Source: an uncultured Verrucomicrobia subdivision 3 bacterium
Lineage (GTDB): Bacteria; Verrucomicrobiota; Verrucomicrobiia; Limisphaerales; UBA11358
Assembly (NCBI GenBank): GCA_903884535.1
Contig: CAISEZ010000071.1
Coordinates: forward strand, 1 to 64,000
DNA: 64,000 nucleotides
Direction of reading: 5' to 3'
Shown: piece by piece, positions 34,260-41,632 of the stretch
Numbering within the stretch: position 1 is the first letter of the stretch
Layout of the letters: every line of letters starts with the position of its first letter
Notes under the pieces: generated by a model
Databases searched by the model: none
What the model saw: the letters and a program-made list of their open reading frames with translations, nothing else
What the model was told of the DNA's origin: nothing
Made by a program: the position numbers and the translations under genes

Positions 34260-37200
34260 ATGGCGTCGGCTACACTGGGCGGCTCCGACATGAAGGACGC
34301 CCGCGTTGAAGAAATCCGACAGCTTCTGCCCCAAGCCATGTTGCCCGATTGGGTGCGGCTTGGCGGCCGGATGGTTCGGCTTTTGCGCGACCAGCTTCAT
34401 CCGCAAACGCACGACGCCGTTTTGGACCGGCTGCTCGCCCAAGCCCGCGCGTCGGTGGCGTTGCGCGAAGATCGCCGGCTGAATCTTCCCAAAATAAATT
34501 ATCCGCCCGACCTGCCGATCACCGCGCGCAAGGATGACATTGTCGCCGCTATCCGCGCGAATCAAGTCGTGGTCATCGCTGGCGAAACCGGTTCGGGCAA
34601 GACTACCCAAATTCCAAAAATGTGTTTGGAAGCCGGCTTGGGCATCGAGGCGAAAATCGGTTGCACGCAGCCGCGTCGTGTGGCGGCGTTGTCCATTTCG
34701 CGGCGCATCGCGGAAGAATTAAATGTGAACTGGGGCCGTGAAGTCGGTTGCACGATTCGCTTCGACGACCGCAGCAGCGCGCAGACTTACATCAAGCTGA
34801 TGACCGACGGCATCCTGCTCGCCGAGACGCAGGGCGATCCGTTACTTTCCGAATACAACTGCATCATCATTGACGAGGCGCATGAGCGCAGTTTGAATAT
34901 TGATTTTCTGCTCGGCTACTTGAAGACGCTGCTCGCCAAGCGCACCGATTTAAAGCTCATCATCACTTCAGCCACGATTGATACGGCCACATTTTCTAAA
35001 GCCTTCAACGACGCCCCGATCATCGAAGTTTCCGGCCGGCTCTACCCGGTGGAAGTGATTTACGCGCCGTTCGACGCGGAATCAGAAGAACGCGGCGACA
35101 TCACTTACGTGGATGCCGCCGTGCGCGCGGCAGAAACCGCTTTGTGCGAACCGGGCAACGGCGACATCTTAATTTTTATGCCTGGCGAGCGCGATATTCG
35201 CGAGACGAGCGATTTACTGGATGGCCGTTTCGGGCGCGAGGCGGAAATCATTCCATTGTTCGGTTTGTTGAGCGCAGCGGATCAGCAACGCGTTTTCGCC
35301 CCGTTGAACCGGCGCAAAATTGTCGTCGCCACGAACATCGCGGAAACGTCTTTGACCATTCCCGGCATCCGCTACGTCATTGATTCCGGTTTGGCGCGGA
35401 ACAGTCGTTACAATCCGCGCACCCGCACCAAGCGGCTGCCGGTGGAAGCCATTTCGCAGAGCAGCGCGAATCAGCGCAAAGGCCGCAGCGGTCGCGTGCA
35501 GGACGGCGTGTGCATCCGGCTTTATTCCGAAGAAAATTTCGCGGAGCGTCCGCAATACACGCAGCCGGAAATCCAGCGCGCCAATCTGGCCGAAGTGATT
35601 TTGCGCATGAAGGCGTATCGGCTCGGCGACATCGAGACGTTTCCGTTTGTGAATCCGCCGCCGCCCTCTGCGATTGACGGCGGCTACAAATTGCTTCAGG
35701 AACTTGGCGCGCTCGACGAGAAGCGCGAACTCACACAGCTCGGCCACGATCTATCGCGGCTGCCGATTGATCCGACGCTCGGCCGGATGCTGCTCCAGTC
35801 GCAGCACGAACACGCCGGCCGCGAACTGCTCATCATCGCCGCCGGCTTGAGCATTCAAGATCCGCGCGAACGGCCGCTGGACCGCAAGGAAGCCGCTGCC
35901 GCCGCGCACAAGCGGTTCACGGATCCGTCGTCGGATTTTCTTTCGCTGTTAAAAATCTGGGACGCGGTTCACGATCAATGGGAGCGACTGCGCTCGCAGG
36001 GCCAGCGGCGGAAATTCTGCAAGGCGAATTTTCTCTCGTATCTGCGGATGCGCGAGTGGCAGGATTTGCACGCGCAGTTGCTCGGCGCGCTGGAGGATTT
36101 GGGCCGGTTCAAATTGAATGAGAGTAATGCGGATTACGCCGCCATTCATCGCTCGATTCTCACCGGGTTGCTCGGCCACGTTGCGCTGCGCAAGGAACGC
36201 AATCAGTATCAAGGCACGGGTAACCGGCTGGTTTCAATTTTTCCCGGCTCGGCGCTTTATGACCGAAATGAGCGTCAACAAAAACCACCTGCGCACGCTA
36301 AAGGCAAGTCGCCGCCAAAAGTAATTTCCACACAGCAGCCGCCTTGGATCATGGCCGGCGAAATCGTGGAGACGTCGCAGCTTTTTGCGCGCACGGTGGC
36401 GGGCATTGATCCACTGTGGATTGTCCAGCTTGCGCCGCATCTTTGCACAACAACACATCAAAATCCGCACTGGAGCGTCGCTGCTGGCAATGTGCTGGTC
36501 GAAGAAAAAACCACGCTTTACGGCCTGGAAGTCCACAAGGCCAAAGTCGCACACGGCAATATCAATCCGGCGGAAGCCACGGAAGTTTTCATCCGCTCTG
36601 CGCTGGTGGAAGATGATTTGCTGCCGATTCGTCGTCGCGAAACGGAAGCCGAAGATGATAGCGACGATGTCCGCATTTTCCGTTCTGCAAATCAAAAACA
36701 ACCGCTGCCGCCGCAGTATTCCTTTCTCGAACACAATCATCAGGTGCGTCAGAAAATCGAAACGTGGCAGACGCGCGTGCGTCGTCACGATCTTGCAAAC
36801 CTCGATCAAACGCTCTTTGATTTTTATGCCAAGCGGATTCAGAATATTTCATCCGTTCACGAATTAAGCCGGCTCATCCGCGATTGCGGCGGGCCGGAAT
36901 TTCTTTGCGCCACGGAAGCCGATTTGACCGGCGGCCAAGCCTTGAGCTTCGACGCCGAGGCGTTTCCCGATGCCGTGCCGCTTGGCGGGCAACCCGTAGC
37001 GTTGAGCTATGCCTACACGCCCGGCGAAGAGCAGGACGGCGTGACTGTCAAACTTGGGTTCAGCCTTGCCCAAACCATTTCGCAGGCCAGCGTGGAATGG
37101 GCGATTCCCGGTTTGCGCGAAGGCTTGATCAACGAACTGCTCCGCGCGTTGCCGAAAAACATCCGCCGCGAACTGATGCCGTTCCCGCCGAAGGTCGAAG

Positions 37201-38393
37201 AAATTTTGCGCGACTTCCAGCCCGCCGGCGATTCGTTGCCGCTCGACCTCGCGGTTTTTATCCGGATGCGTTACGGTATCGCGATTCCGTCGAACACTTG
37301 GGCCAGCGATGCCGTGCCCGCGCATTTGCGGCCGCGCATCGAAGTCATGAGCCATGACCAGAAATCGCTCGGCACCAGCCGCGATCTCGGCGCGCTGCGG
37401 CAAAAGCTGGAAGCCACCAAAATCAAACCCGTGCCGGACGATTCCGCGTGGCATCGCGTGGCGCAGCAATGGGAGCAATTTGGTTTGAGCACGTGGACGT
37501 TGGGCGATTTGCCGGAGCGCGTCACCGTCAGCGCGAGTGAAACGGTGCCGGTTTATGCGTGGCCCGGTTTGCAGGCCGACGACAACGGCGTGAGCCTTCG
37601 GTTGTTTCGCACGGCCGATTTGTCGAAGCTGGCGACGCTCGGCGGGATTCAGCGGTTGGTGGAGCAGGCGTTGTCGAAAGATTTTGCCTGGCTGCAAAAG
37701 GATTTGCGCGAGCTGAACCGGTTTGACGCACTGACCACCAATCATTGTCCGCCGGACGAATTGCAGGCAACGGCGCTGAACAATCTCCGGCGCCATATTT
37801 TGCCCGCCGAAATTTTTCCGGCGCTGACGGAGAAAAATTTTCAGGCGGCCGTCGAATCATCGCGCCAGAAAATTCCCGGCCTCGCTGTGAAACTGGTTGA
37901 CCACGTCGGCGGCATTTTGAAACTGCGGCAGGAAATCCAGCGGCGCAGCGGGCCGACGCCGGTGCTCCCGACGACCCGGCCGCAAAAAATCTCCGCCTTG
38001 AGCCAATTGAATCTAGCCACGAAAGACGCCGCCAAGGCGACGAATGTTTGGGCGGAGGAACTGGCCGCTTTGCTGCCGCGAAATTTTCTGGAGCGAATTC
38101 CGTTTGCCCAGCTCGCGCAGTTGCCACGTTATCTGAAAGCGCTAGCCACGCGCATGGAACGGGCGAAATTGAATCCGGTGAAAGATCAGGAACGCGCCCG
38201 GCAACTGGCACCGTATCTCGCCGCGTTAAAAAAACTCGAAGCCAACCCGCCAAAGCTGGCCGAAGCGCGGCAACGCTTGGAGGATTTCCGCTGGCTGGTG
38301 GAAGAATTCAAAGTTTCGCTGTTCGCGCAGGAACTCGGCACAGCCTTGCCGGTTTCGGCGCAGCGGCTCGATCAGCAACTGCAGCGGCTGTGA
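34260..38393 (+). CDS. hrpA: ATP-dependent RNA helicase HrpA
   Basis: The 1377-aa DEAH-box helicase shows Walker A GETGSGKTTQIP (motif I), TQPRRVAALS (Ia), DEAHERS (II), TSATID (III), TNIAETSLTIPGIRYVIDSG (V) and QRKGRSGRVQDG (VI). The ratchet/HA2 and OB-fold regions follow. A long C-terminal DUF3418-type region (about 770-1377) is characteristic of HrpA rather than HrpB. HrpA rescues stalled or collided ribosomes and affects mRNA processing in E. coli. The start could also be the internal Met of MKDARVEEIRQLL. It follows the GH57 gene closely, perhaps on the same transcript; two hairpins follow its stop. Confidence 0.94.
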   Translation: MASATLGGSDMKDARVEEIRQLLPQAMLPDWVRLGGRMVRLLRDQLHPQTHDAVLDRLLAQARASVALREDRRLNLPKINYPPDLPITARKDDIVAAIRANQVVVIAGETGSGKTTQIPKMCLEAGLGIEAKIGCTQPRRVAALSISRRIAEELNVNWGREVGCTIRFDDRSSAQTYIKLMTDGILLAETQGDPLLSEYNCIIIDEAHERSLNIDFLLGYLKTLLAKRTDLKLIITSATIDTATFSKAFNDAPIIEVSGRLYPVEVIYAPFDAESEERGDITYVDAAVRAAETALCEPGNGDILIFMPGERDIRETSDLLDGRFGREAEIIPLFGLLSAADQQRVFAPLNRRKIVVATNIAETSLTIPGIRYVIDSGLARNSRYNPRTRTKRLPVEAISQSSANQRKGRSGRVQDGVCIRLYSEENFAERPQYTQPEIQRANLAEVILRMKAYRLGDIETFPFVNPPPPSAIDGGYKLLQELGALDEKRELTQLGHDLSRLPIDPTLGRMLLQSQHEHAGRELLIIAAGLSIQDPRERPLDRKEAAAAAHKRFTDPSSDFLSLLKIWDAVHDQWERLRSQGQRRKFCKANFLSYLRMREWQDLHAQLLGALEDLGRFKLNESNADYAAIHRSILTGLLGHVALRKERNQYQGTGNRLVSIFPGSALYDRNERQQKPPAHAKGKSPPKVISTQQPPWIMAGEIVETSQLFARTVAGIDPLWIVQLAPHLCTTTHQNPHWSVAAGNVLVEEKTTLYGLEVHKAKVAHGNINPAEATEVFIRSALVEDDLLPIRRRETEAEDDSDDVRIFRSANQKQPLPPQYSFLEHNHQVRQKIETWQTRVRRHDLANLDQTLFDFYAKRIQNISSVHELSRLIRDCGGPEFLCATEADLTGGQALSFDAEAFPDAVPLGGQPVALSYAYTPGEEQDGVTVKLGFSLAQTISQASVEWAIPGLREGLINELLRALPKNIRRELMPFPPKVEEILRDFQPAGDSLPLDLAVFIRMRYGIAIPSNTWASDAVPAHLRPRIEVMSHDQKSLGTSRDLGALRQKLEATKIKPVPDDSAWHRVAQQWEQFGLSTWTLGDLPERVTVSASETVPVYAWPGLQADDNGVSLRLFRTADLSKLATLGGIQRLVEQALSKDFAWLQKDLRELNRFDALTTNHCPPDELQATALNNLRRHILPAEIFPALTEKNFQAAVESSRQKIPGLAVKLVDHVGGILKLRQEIQRRSGPTPVLPTTRPQKISALSQLNLATKDAAKATNVWAEELAALLPRNFLERIPFAQLAQLPRYLKALATRMERAKLNPVKDQERARQLAPYLAALKKLEANPPKLAEARQRLEDFRWLVEEFKVSLFAQELGTALPVSAQRLDQQLQRL

Positions 38394-38416
38394 CGGACAA
38401 AGCGCGGATTGATTTG

Positions 38417-38465
38417 GGCGGCGCAGCAGCGCCGCCGTTATTGTTGGGGCTGACCTGCTGGTCAG
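38417..38465. terminator. Tandem hairpins between convergent hrpA and ymdB-like genes
   Basis: GGCGGCGC-AGCA-GCGCCGCC (38417-38436) begins 24 nt after the hrpA stop and is followed by GTTATTGTT. A second hairpin, CTGACC-TGCT-GGTCAG, lies at 38450-38465. The T tract is weak, so termination is probable rather than certain; it could serve both strands. Confidence 0.5.
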
Positions 38466-38500
38466 ACTATTCACGGATAGCACGCCGAAGTTATGTGGCG

Positions 38501-39286
38501 TTAAATTAAATTCTCCGACACGCGCTGAATTTTCATCGCCTTGCCAGTAGCAATATCAATTTCAATGATCGCGCCGTTTAGCTTCACGGCATTGCGCGCC
38601 ACTTCAAAACGCTGCGGCATGGCGGTGCGGAAGCGTGTGATGACCGGCACGATTTCACGGCCCAAAACGCTTTCGTGCGGGCCGGTAAACCCGGCGTCGG
38701 TCAGGTAAGCCGTGCCGCCGGGGAAAATTTGTTCGTCCGCCGTCTGCACATGCGTGTGCGTGCCGACGACGGCGCTGACCTGGCCATCGAGCATCCGCGC
38801 GAACGCGATTTTTTCCGAGGTCGCCTCGGCGTGAAAATCCACAAAGATGATGGGCGTTTGTTGGCGCAGCCATTTCGCCTCCTCCAGCGCGAGCGTGAAG
38901 GGATTGTCCAGCGGCGGTTGCATGAAGGTGCGGCCCTGCACGTTCATCACGGCGACGGGCGGCAGGTTGCGAATTTTTAAAAACGCGCTGCCTTGGCCGG
39001 GCGTGCCGGGCGGATAATTCAGCGGTCGGAGAAAACGTTTTTCGTTTTGCAGCAGTTCCATGACTTCCTTTTGATCCCACAAATGGTCGCCGGTGGTGAT
39101 GGCGTCCACGCCATAGCCGAATAGTTCCTCGGCGATGTCCGGCGTGATGCCGTTGCCGCCGGCGGAATTTTCGCCATTGGCGATAATCACATCGAGGCCG
39201 TGCGCTGACCGCAATTTGGGCAGGAGTTCTTTGACCGCGCGCCGGCCCGGGCTGCCGACGATGTCGCCGATGAACAGGATTTTCAC
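38501..39286 (-). CDS. YmdB-like metallophosphoesterase (TIGR00282 family)
   Basis: The 261-aa protein shows the complete metal-site series: GDIVGSPGRRAV, ANGENSAGGNGIT, TTGDHLWDQKEV, VDFHAEATSEK and GTHTHVQTADEQI. Bacillus YmdB of this family is a cyclic-nucleotide phosphodiesterase (2',3'-cAMP) affecting biofilm formation and gene expression. Length and motif order match the family well. It is alone on the minus strand, between the hrpA terminator region and a dispersed repeat. Confidence 0.93.
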   Translation of the reverse strand: MKILFIGDIVGSPGRRAVKELLPKLRSAHGLDVIIANGENSAGGNGITPDIAEELFGYGVDAITTGDHLWDQKEVMELLQNEKRFLRPLNYPPGTPGQGSAFLKIRNLPPVAVMNVQGRTFMQPPLDNPFTLALEEAKWLRQQTPIIFVDFHAEATSEKIAFARMLDGQVSAVVGTHTHVQTADEQIFPGGTAYLTDAGFTGPHESVLGREIVPVITRFRTAMPQRFEVARNAVKLNGAIIEIDIATGKAMKIQRVSENLI

Positions 39287-39345
39287 TGGGAAAATTTAAC
39301 CGCGAAATACGCGAAACACACGAAAGAAAACGGCGAACAGCGGTT

Positions 39346-39446
39346 GTAGCGCAGGCATTCTTGCCTGCGGGTTCACGAAACTTTCCAGTTCCGTATTCTG
39401 GCGGTTGGAAAACCGCCGAACCAGCAGGTTGGAAAAACTGCTCTAC
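39346..39446. repeat. Nested-hairpin dispersed repeat, class A, copy 3 (short form)
   Basis: The same architecture as the 7140 and 7521 copies is present with a shortened centre (101 bp). The hairpins are GCAGGCA-TTCT-TGCCTGC, GAAACT-TTCC-AGTTCC (imperfect), GGCGGTT-GGAA-AACCGCC and GCAGGTT-GGAA-AAACTGC (imperfect), with outer ends GTAGC/CTCTAC. It ends close to the 3' end of the WecA-like gene. Confidence 0.8.
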
Positions 39447-39454
39447 GCTAATTA

Positions 39455-40432
39455 TCAAAGCCAGCAGGCGATGGCACCAATGATGGCGGCGGCGAGCCAG
39501 AGCAGAAGCACGGCGCGCGTGCGGTTCAAGCCGGCGCGCGTTAGCCGGTGCGAAAGGTGGTTGGTGTCGCCGATCCAGAACGGTTTTTTATTCAGCGTCC
39601 GGAACAGGCTGACTTGCGCGAGGTCGAGCAGGGGAATTGCCAGCACCAACAGCGGCGCAAGCACGGCGAACGGGTGCGGATTTTTTTTAGTGTAAAAGTG
39701 CGGCAGGATGGCCATCACGGCGAGCAGGTAGCCGACGAGGTGACTGCCGGCGTCGCCGAGAAAAGCGCGGGCATTTGGAAAATTCCACGGCAGGAAACCG
39801 ACCAGCGCACCGCACATCAAAAAGCCCGTGATGGCGACGAGGTATTCGCCGTTGGTGGCGGCGATGAATGCAAAAAGAAATGCGCCAATGGCACCGACGC
39901 CGGCGCAGAGGCCGTTCATGTTGTCCATGAAGTTGAAGGCGTTGATGACGGTCAGAAGCCAGAGGATCGTGACGGCATAGCTGAAAATTTCGCTGTGAAC
40001 AAACAGCGTGATGCGCTTGCATGCGGCGGCCACGGCGATGGCGATCAAAATCTGGCCGATGAATTTCGGCAGCGCCTTGAGTTCATGTTTGTCGTCGAGC
40101 CAGCCGAGCATGGTGATGCCGACCGCGCCGAGTGCGAGCACCACCAGTTCCATCGCGCGGCGATCAATACCGTGGACAATCAACCCAGCGGAAGAAATTT
40201 TTACAAAACCAAGTTTCAGCAAAACCGCACCGGTAAAGAGTGGCAGGAGGATTCCCGTGAGCACGGCGAAACCGCCGGCGAGCGGGATGGGCGTGTTATG
40301 AATTTTTCGATGGCCGGGATCATCCACAAGATTGGTGCGCAGGCACCATTTGCGCCAGAGCGGCAGCGCCAGCAGCGTAGTGGCGCTAGCACCCAAAAAT
40401 GCGGCGGCAAAATAATGGAAGGGAAAAGTCAC
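39455..40432 (-). CDS. WecA/TagO-like undecaprenyl-phosphate sugar-1-phosphate transferase
   Basis: The 325-aa polytopic protein starts at a GTG that overlaps the stop of the upstream glycosyltransferase (GTGA, 40429-40432); this removes 71 spurious residues from the ORF. Family motifs are LVDDPGHRKIHNTPIPLAGG (cytoplasmic substrate loop), LGWLDDKHELKALPKFIGQ, NAFNFMDNMNGLCAG (metal-binding Asp) and FPNARAFLGDAGSHLVGYLL. The MraY/WecA superfamily transfers a sugar 1-phosphate to undecaprenyl phosphate. The initial DDPxxRKxHxxPxPxxGG pattern favours WecA/TagO (GlcNAc-1-P) over MraY. It starts surface glycan or O-antigen assembly, in line with the neighbouring glycosyltransferases. Confidence 0.88.
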   Translation of the reverse strand: MTFPFHYFAAAFLGASATTLLALPLWRKWCLRTNLVDDPGHRKIHNTPIPLAGGFAVLTGILLPLFTGAVLLKLGFVKISSAGLIVHGIDRRAMELVVLALGAVGITMLGWLDDKHELKALPKFIGQILIAIAVAAACKRITLFVHSEIFSYAVTILWLLTVINAFNFMDNMNGLCAGVGAIGAFLFAFIAATNGEYLVAITGFLMCGALVGFLPWNFPNARAFLGDAGSHLVGYLLAVMAILPHFYTKKNPHPFAVLAPLLVLAIPLLDLAQVSLFRTLNKKPFWIGDTNHLSHRLTRAGLNRTRAVLLLWLAAAIIGAIACWL

Positions 40433-41628
40433 GCACGGAGGCCGCGTCCGGCGGCCAGTTTCAGATAAATATTGTATTGATCGTCCACCATTTTTTCGAC
40501 GGAGAAATTTTTGCGCACAAAGTCTCTCCCAGTCCGGCCGAATTTTTCGCGGAGGATTGAATCCTTGGCGAGTTGCAACAAGCGCTGCGCGGCAGCTTCC
40601 GTGTCGCCGGTGCGGACGATGAAGCCGGTTTCGCTTTCCAGGCAAACTTCATCCGCGCCGTCAAAATCATAGGCGACGACGGGTTTGCCGGCGGCGAGCG
40701 CCTGCGGCAGCGCGCGGGACAGAGCTTCGCGGTAAGACAAATGCGCGAGACAATCCATAATGCCGACGTGGCGCGCGACTTCGCCGGGCGGGACTAGGCC
40801 GGTGAAAATCACTTTGCCGGTGAGTCCAAGCGCGCGAATTTGATTTTCAATTTCGATACGCAGCGCGCCGTCGCCTACAAACAGCAATCGAGCGTGCGGC
40901 ACTTGCGGCAGCATTTTGGCAAATGCCGTCACCAAATCGGCGTGGCCCTTGAGCCGGAAGATGCGGCCGATTTTACCGATGACAAAATGGTTTTCGTCGA
41001 AGCCAAGTTTTTTACGCAGCGCGAGGTTGTTCGTCGCGCTTAGAAATGGCTCTAGGTAAAAGCCGCTGAAAATGCGCGTGAACATTGAGGGTTTGCCGAT
41101 GCCGGCGGCGAGATACAACTTTGTCATCGCGTCGGCGGAGCAGAAAAAATGGTCGGTAACTTTGGCCGCGTGTTTCTCGGCGGCGGTGAAAATATAGTTG
41201 GCCAGCGCGCCTTGAAAATTGCCGAACGACGGGCCGTGAATGTGATGAACAATAATGGGAACGCCCGCGCGTTTGGCGGCAAGCCGGCCGAGAATGCCCG
41301 CCTTGCCGCTGTGCGTGTGGACGAGGTCCGGCTTTTGGGCGCGCAGGATTTTTTCCAATTGGTGGAGCGCGCTAAAATCTTTTAGCGGATGCACCGGGCG
41401 GACAAGTTCAGGGACGATGATGAAATCATTTCTTGGCGATGACGGTAGCGCTGCTTCGCCGAACATTTTTTGCGCCGTGTTTTCCAGCGAACCTTCCGGG
41501 CCAATCGTCGGTCCGGAAATCAATTTTACTTCGAGGCCCGATTTCAGCCGCAGACCGTTGATCGTGGCGAGCGTATTTTCCTGGGCACCGCCCACGACCA
41601 GCCGGGTGATGATGTGCGTGACGCGCAT
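40429..41628 (-). CDS. Glycosyltransferase family 4
   Basis: The 399-aa GT-B enzyme has N-terminal MRVTHIITRLVVGGAQENTL and PDLVHTHSGKAGILGRLAA. Its C-terminal domain has IGKIGRIFRLKGHADLVTAF, LLFVGDGALR and a donor-binding region LSYREALSRALPQALAAGKPVVAYDFDGADEV (the usual EGxxxxxLEA replaced by REALSRALPQA). It probably adds a sugar to the polyprenyl-linked intermediate made by the downstream WecA-like enzyme, with which it overlaps by 4 bp. The DUF2723 gene ends 4 bp upstream, so the three genes form one operon. Donor and acceptor cannot be read from the sequence. Confidence 0.88.
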   Translation of the reverse strand: MRVTHIITRLVVGGAQENTLATINGLRLKSGLEVKLISGPTIGPEGSLENTAQKMFGEAALPSSPRNDFIIVPELVRPVHPLKDFSALHQLEKILRAQKPDLVHTHSGKAGILGRLAAKRAGVPIIVHHIHGPSFGNFQGALANYIFTAAEKHAAKVTDHFFCSADAMTKLYLAAGIGKPSMFTRIFSGFYLEPFLSATNNLALRKKLGFDENHFVIGKIGRIFRLKGHADLVTAFAKMLPQVPHARLLFVGDGALRIEIENQIRALGLTGKVIFTGLVPPGEVARHVGIMDCLAHLSYREALSRALPQALAAGKPVVAYDFDGADEVCLESETGFIVRTGDTEAAAQRLLQLAKDSILREKFGRTGRDFVRKNFSVEKMVDDQYNIYLKLAAGRGLRA

Positions 41629-41632
41629 GGCG

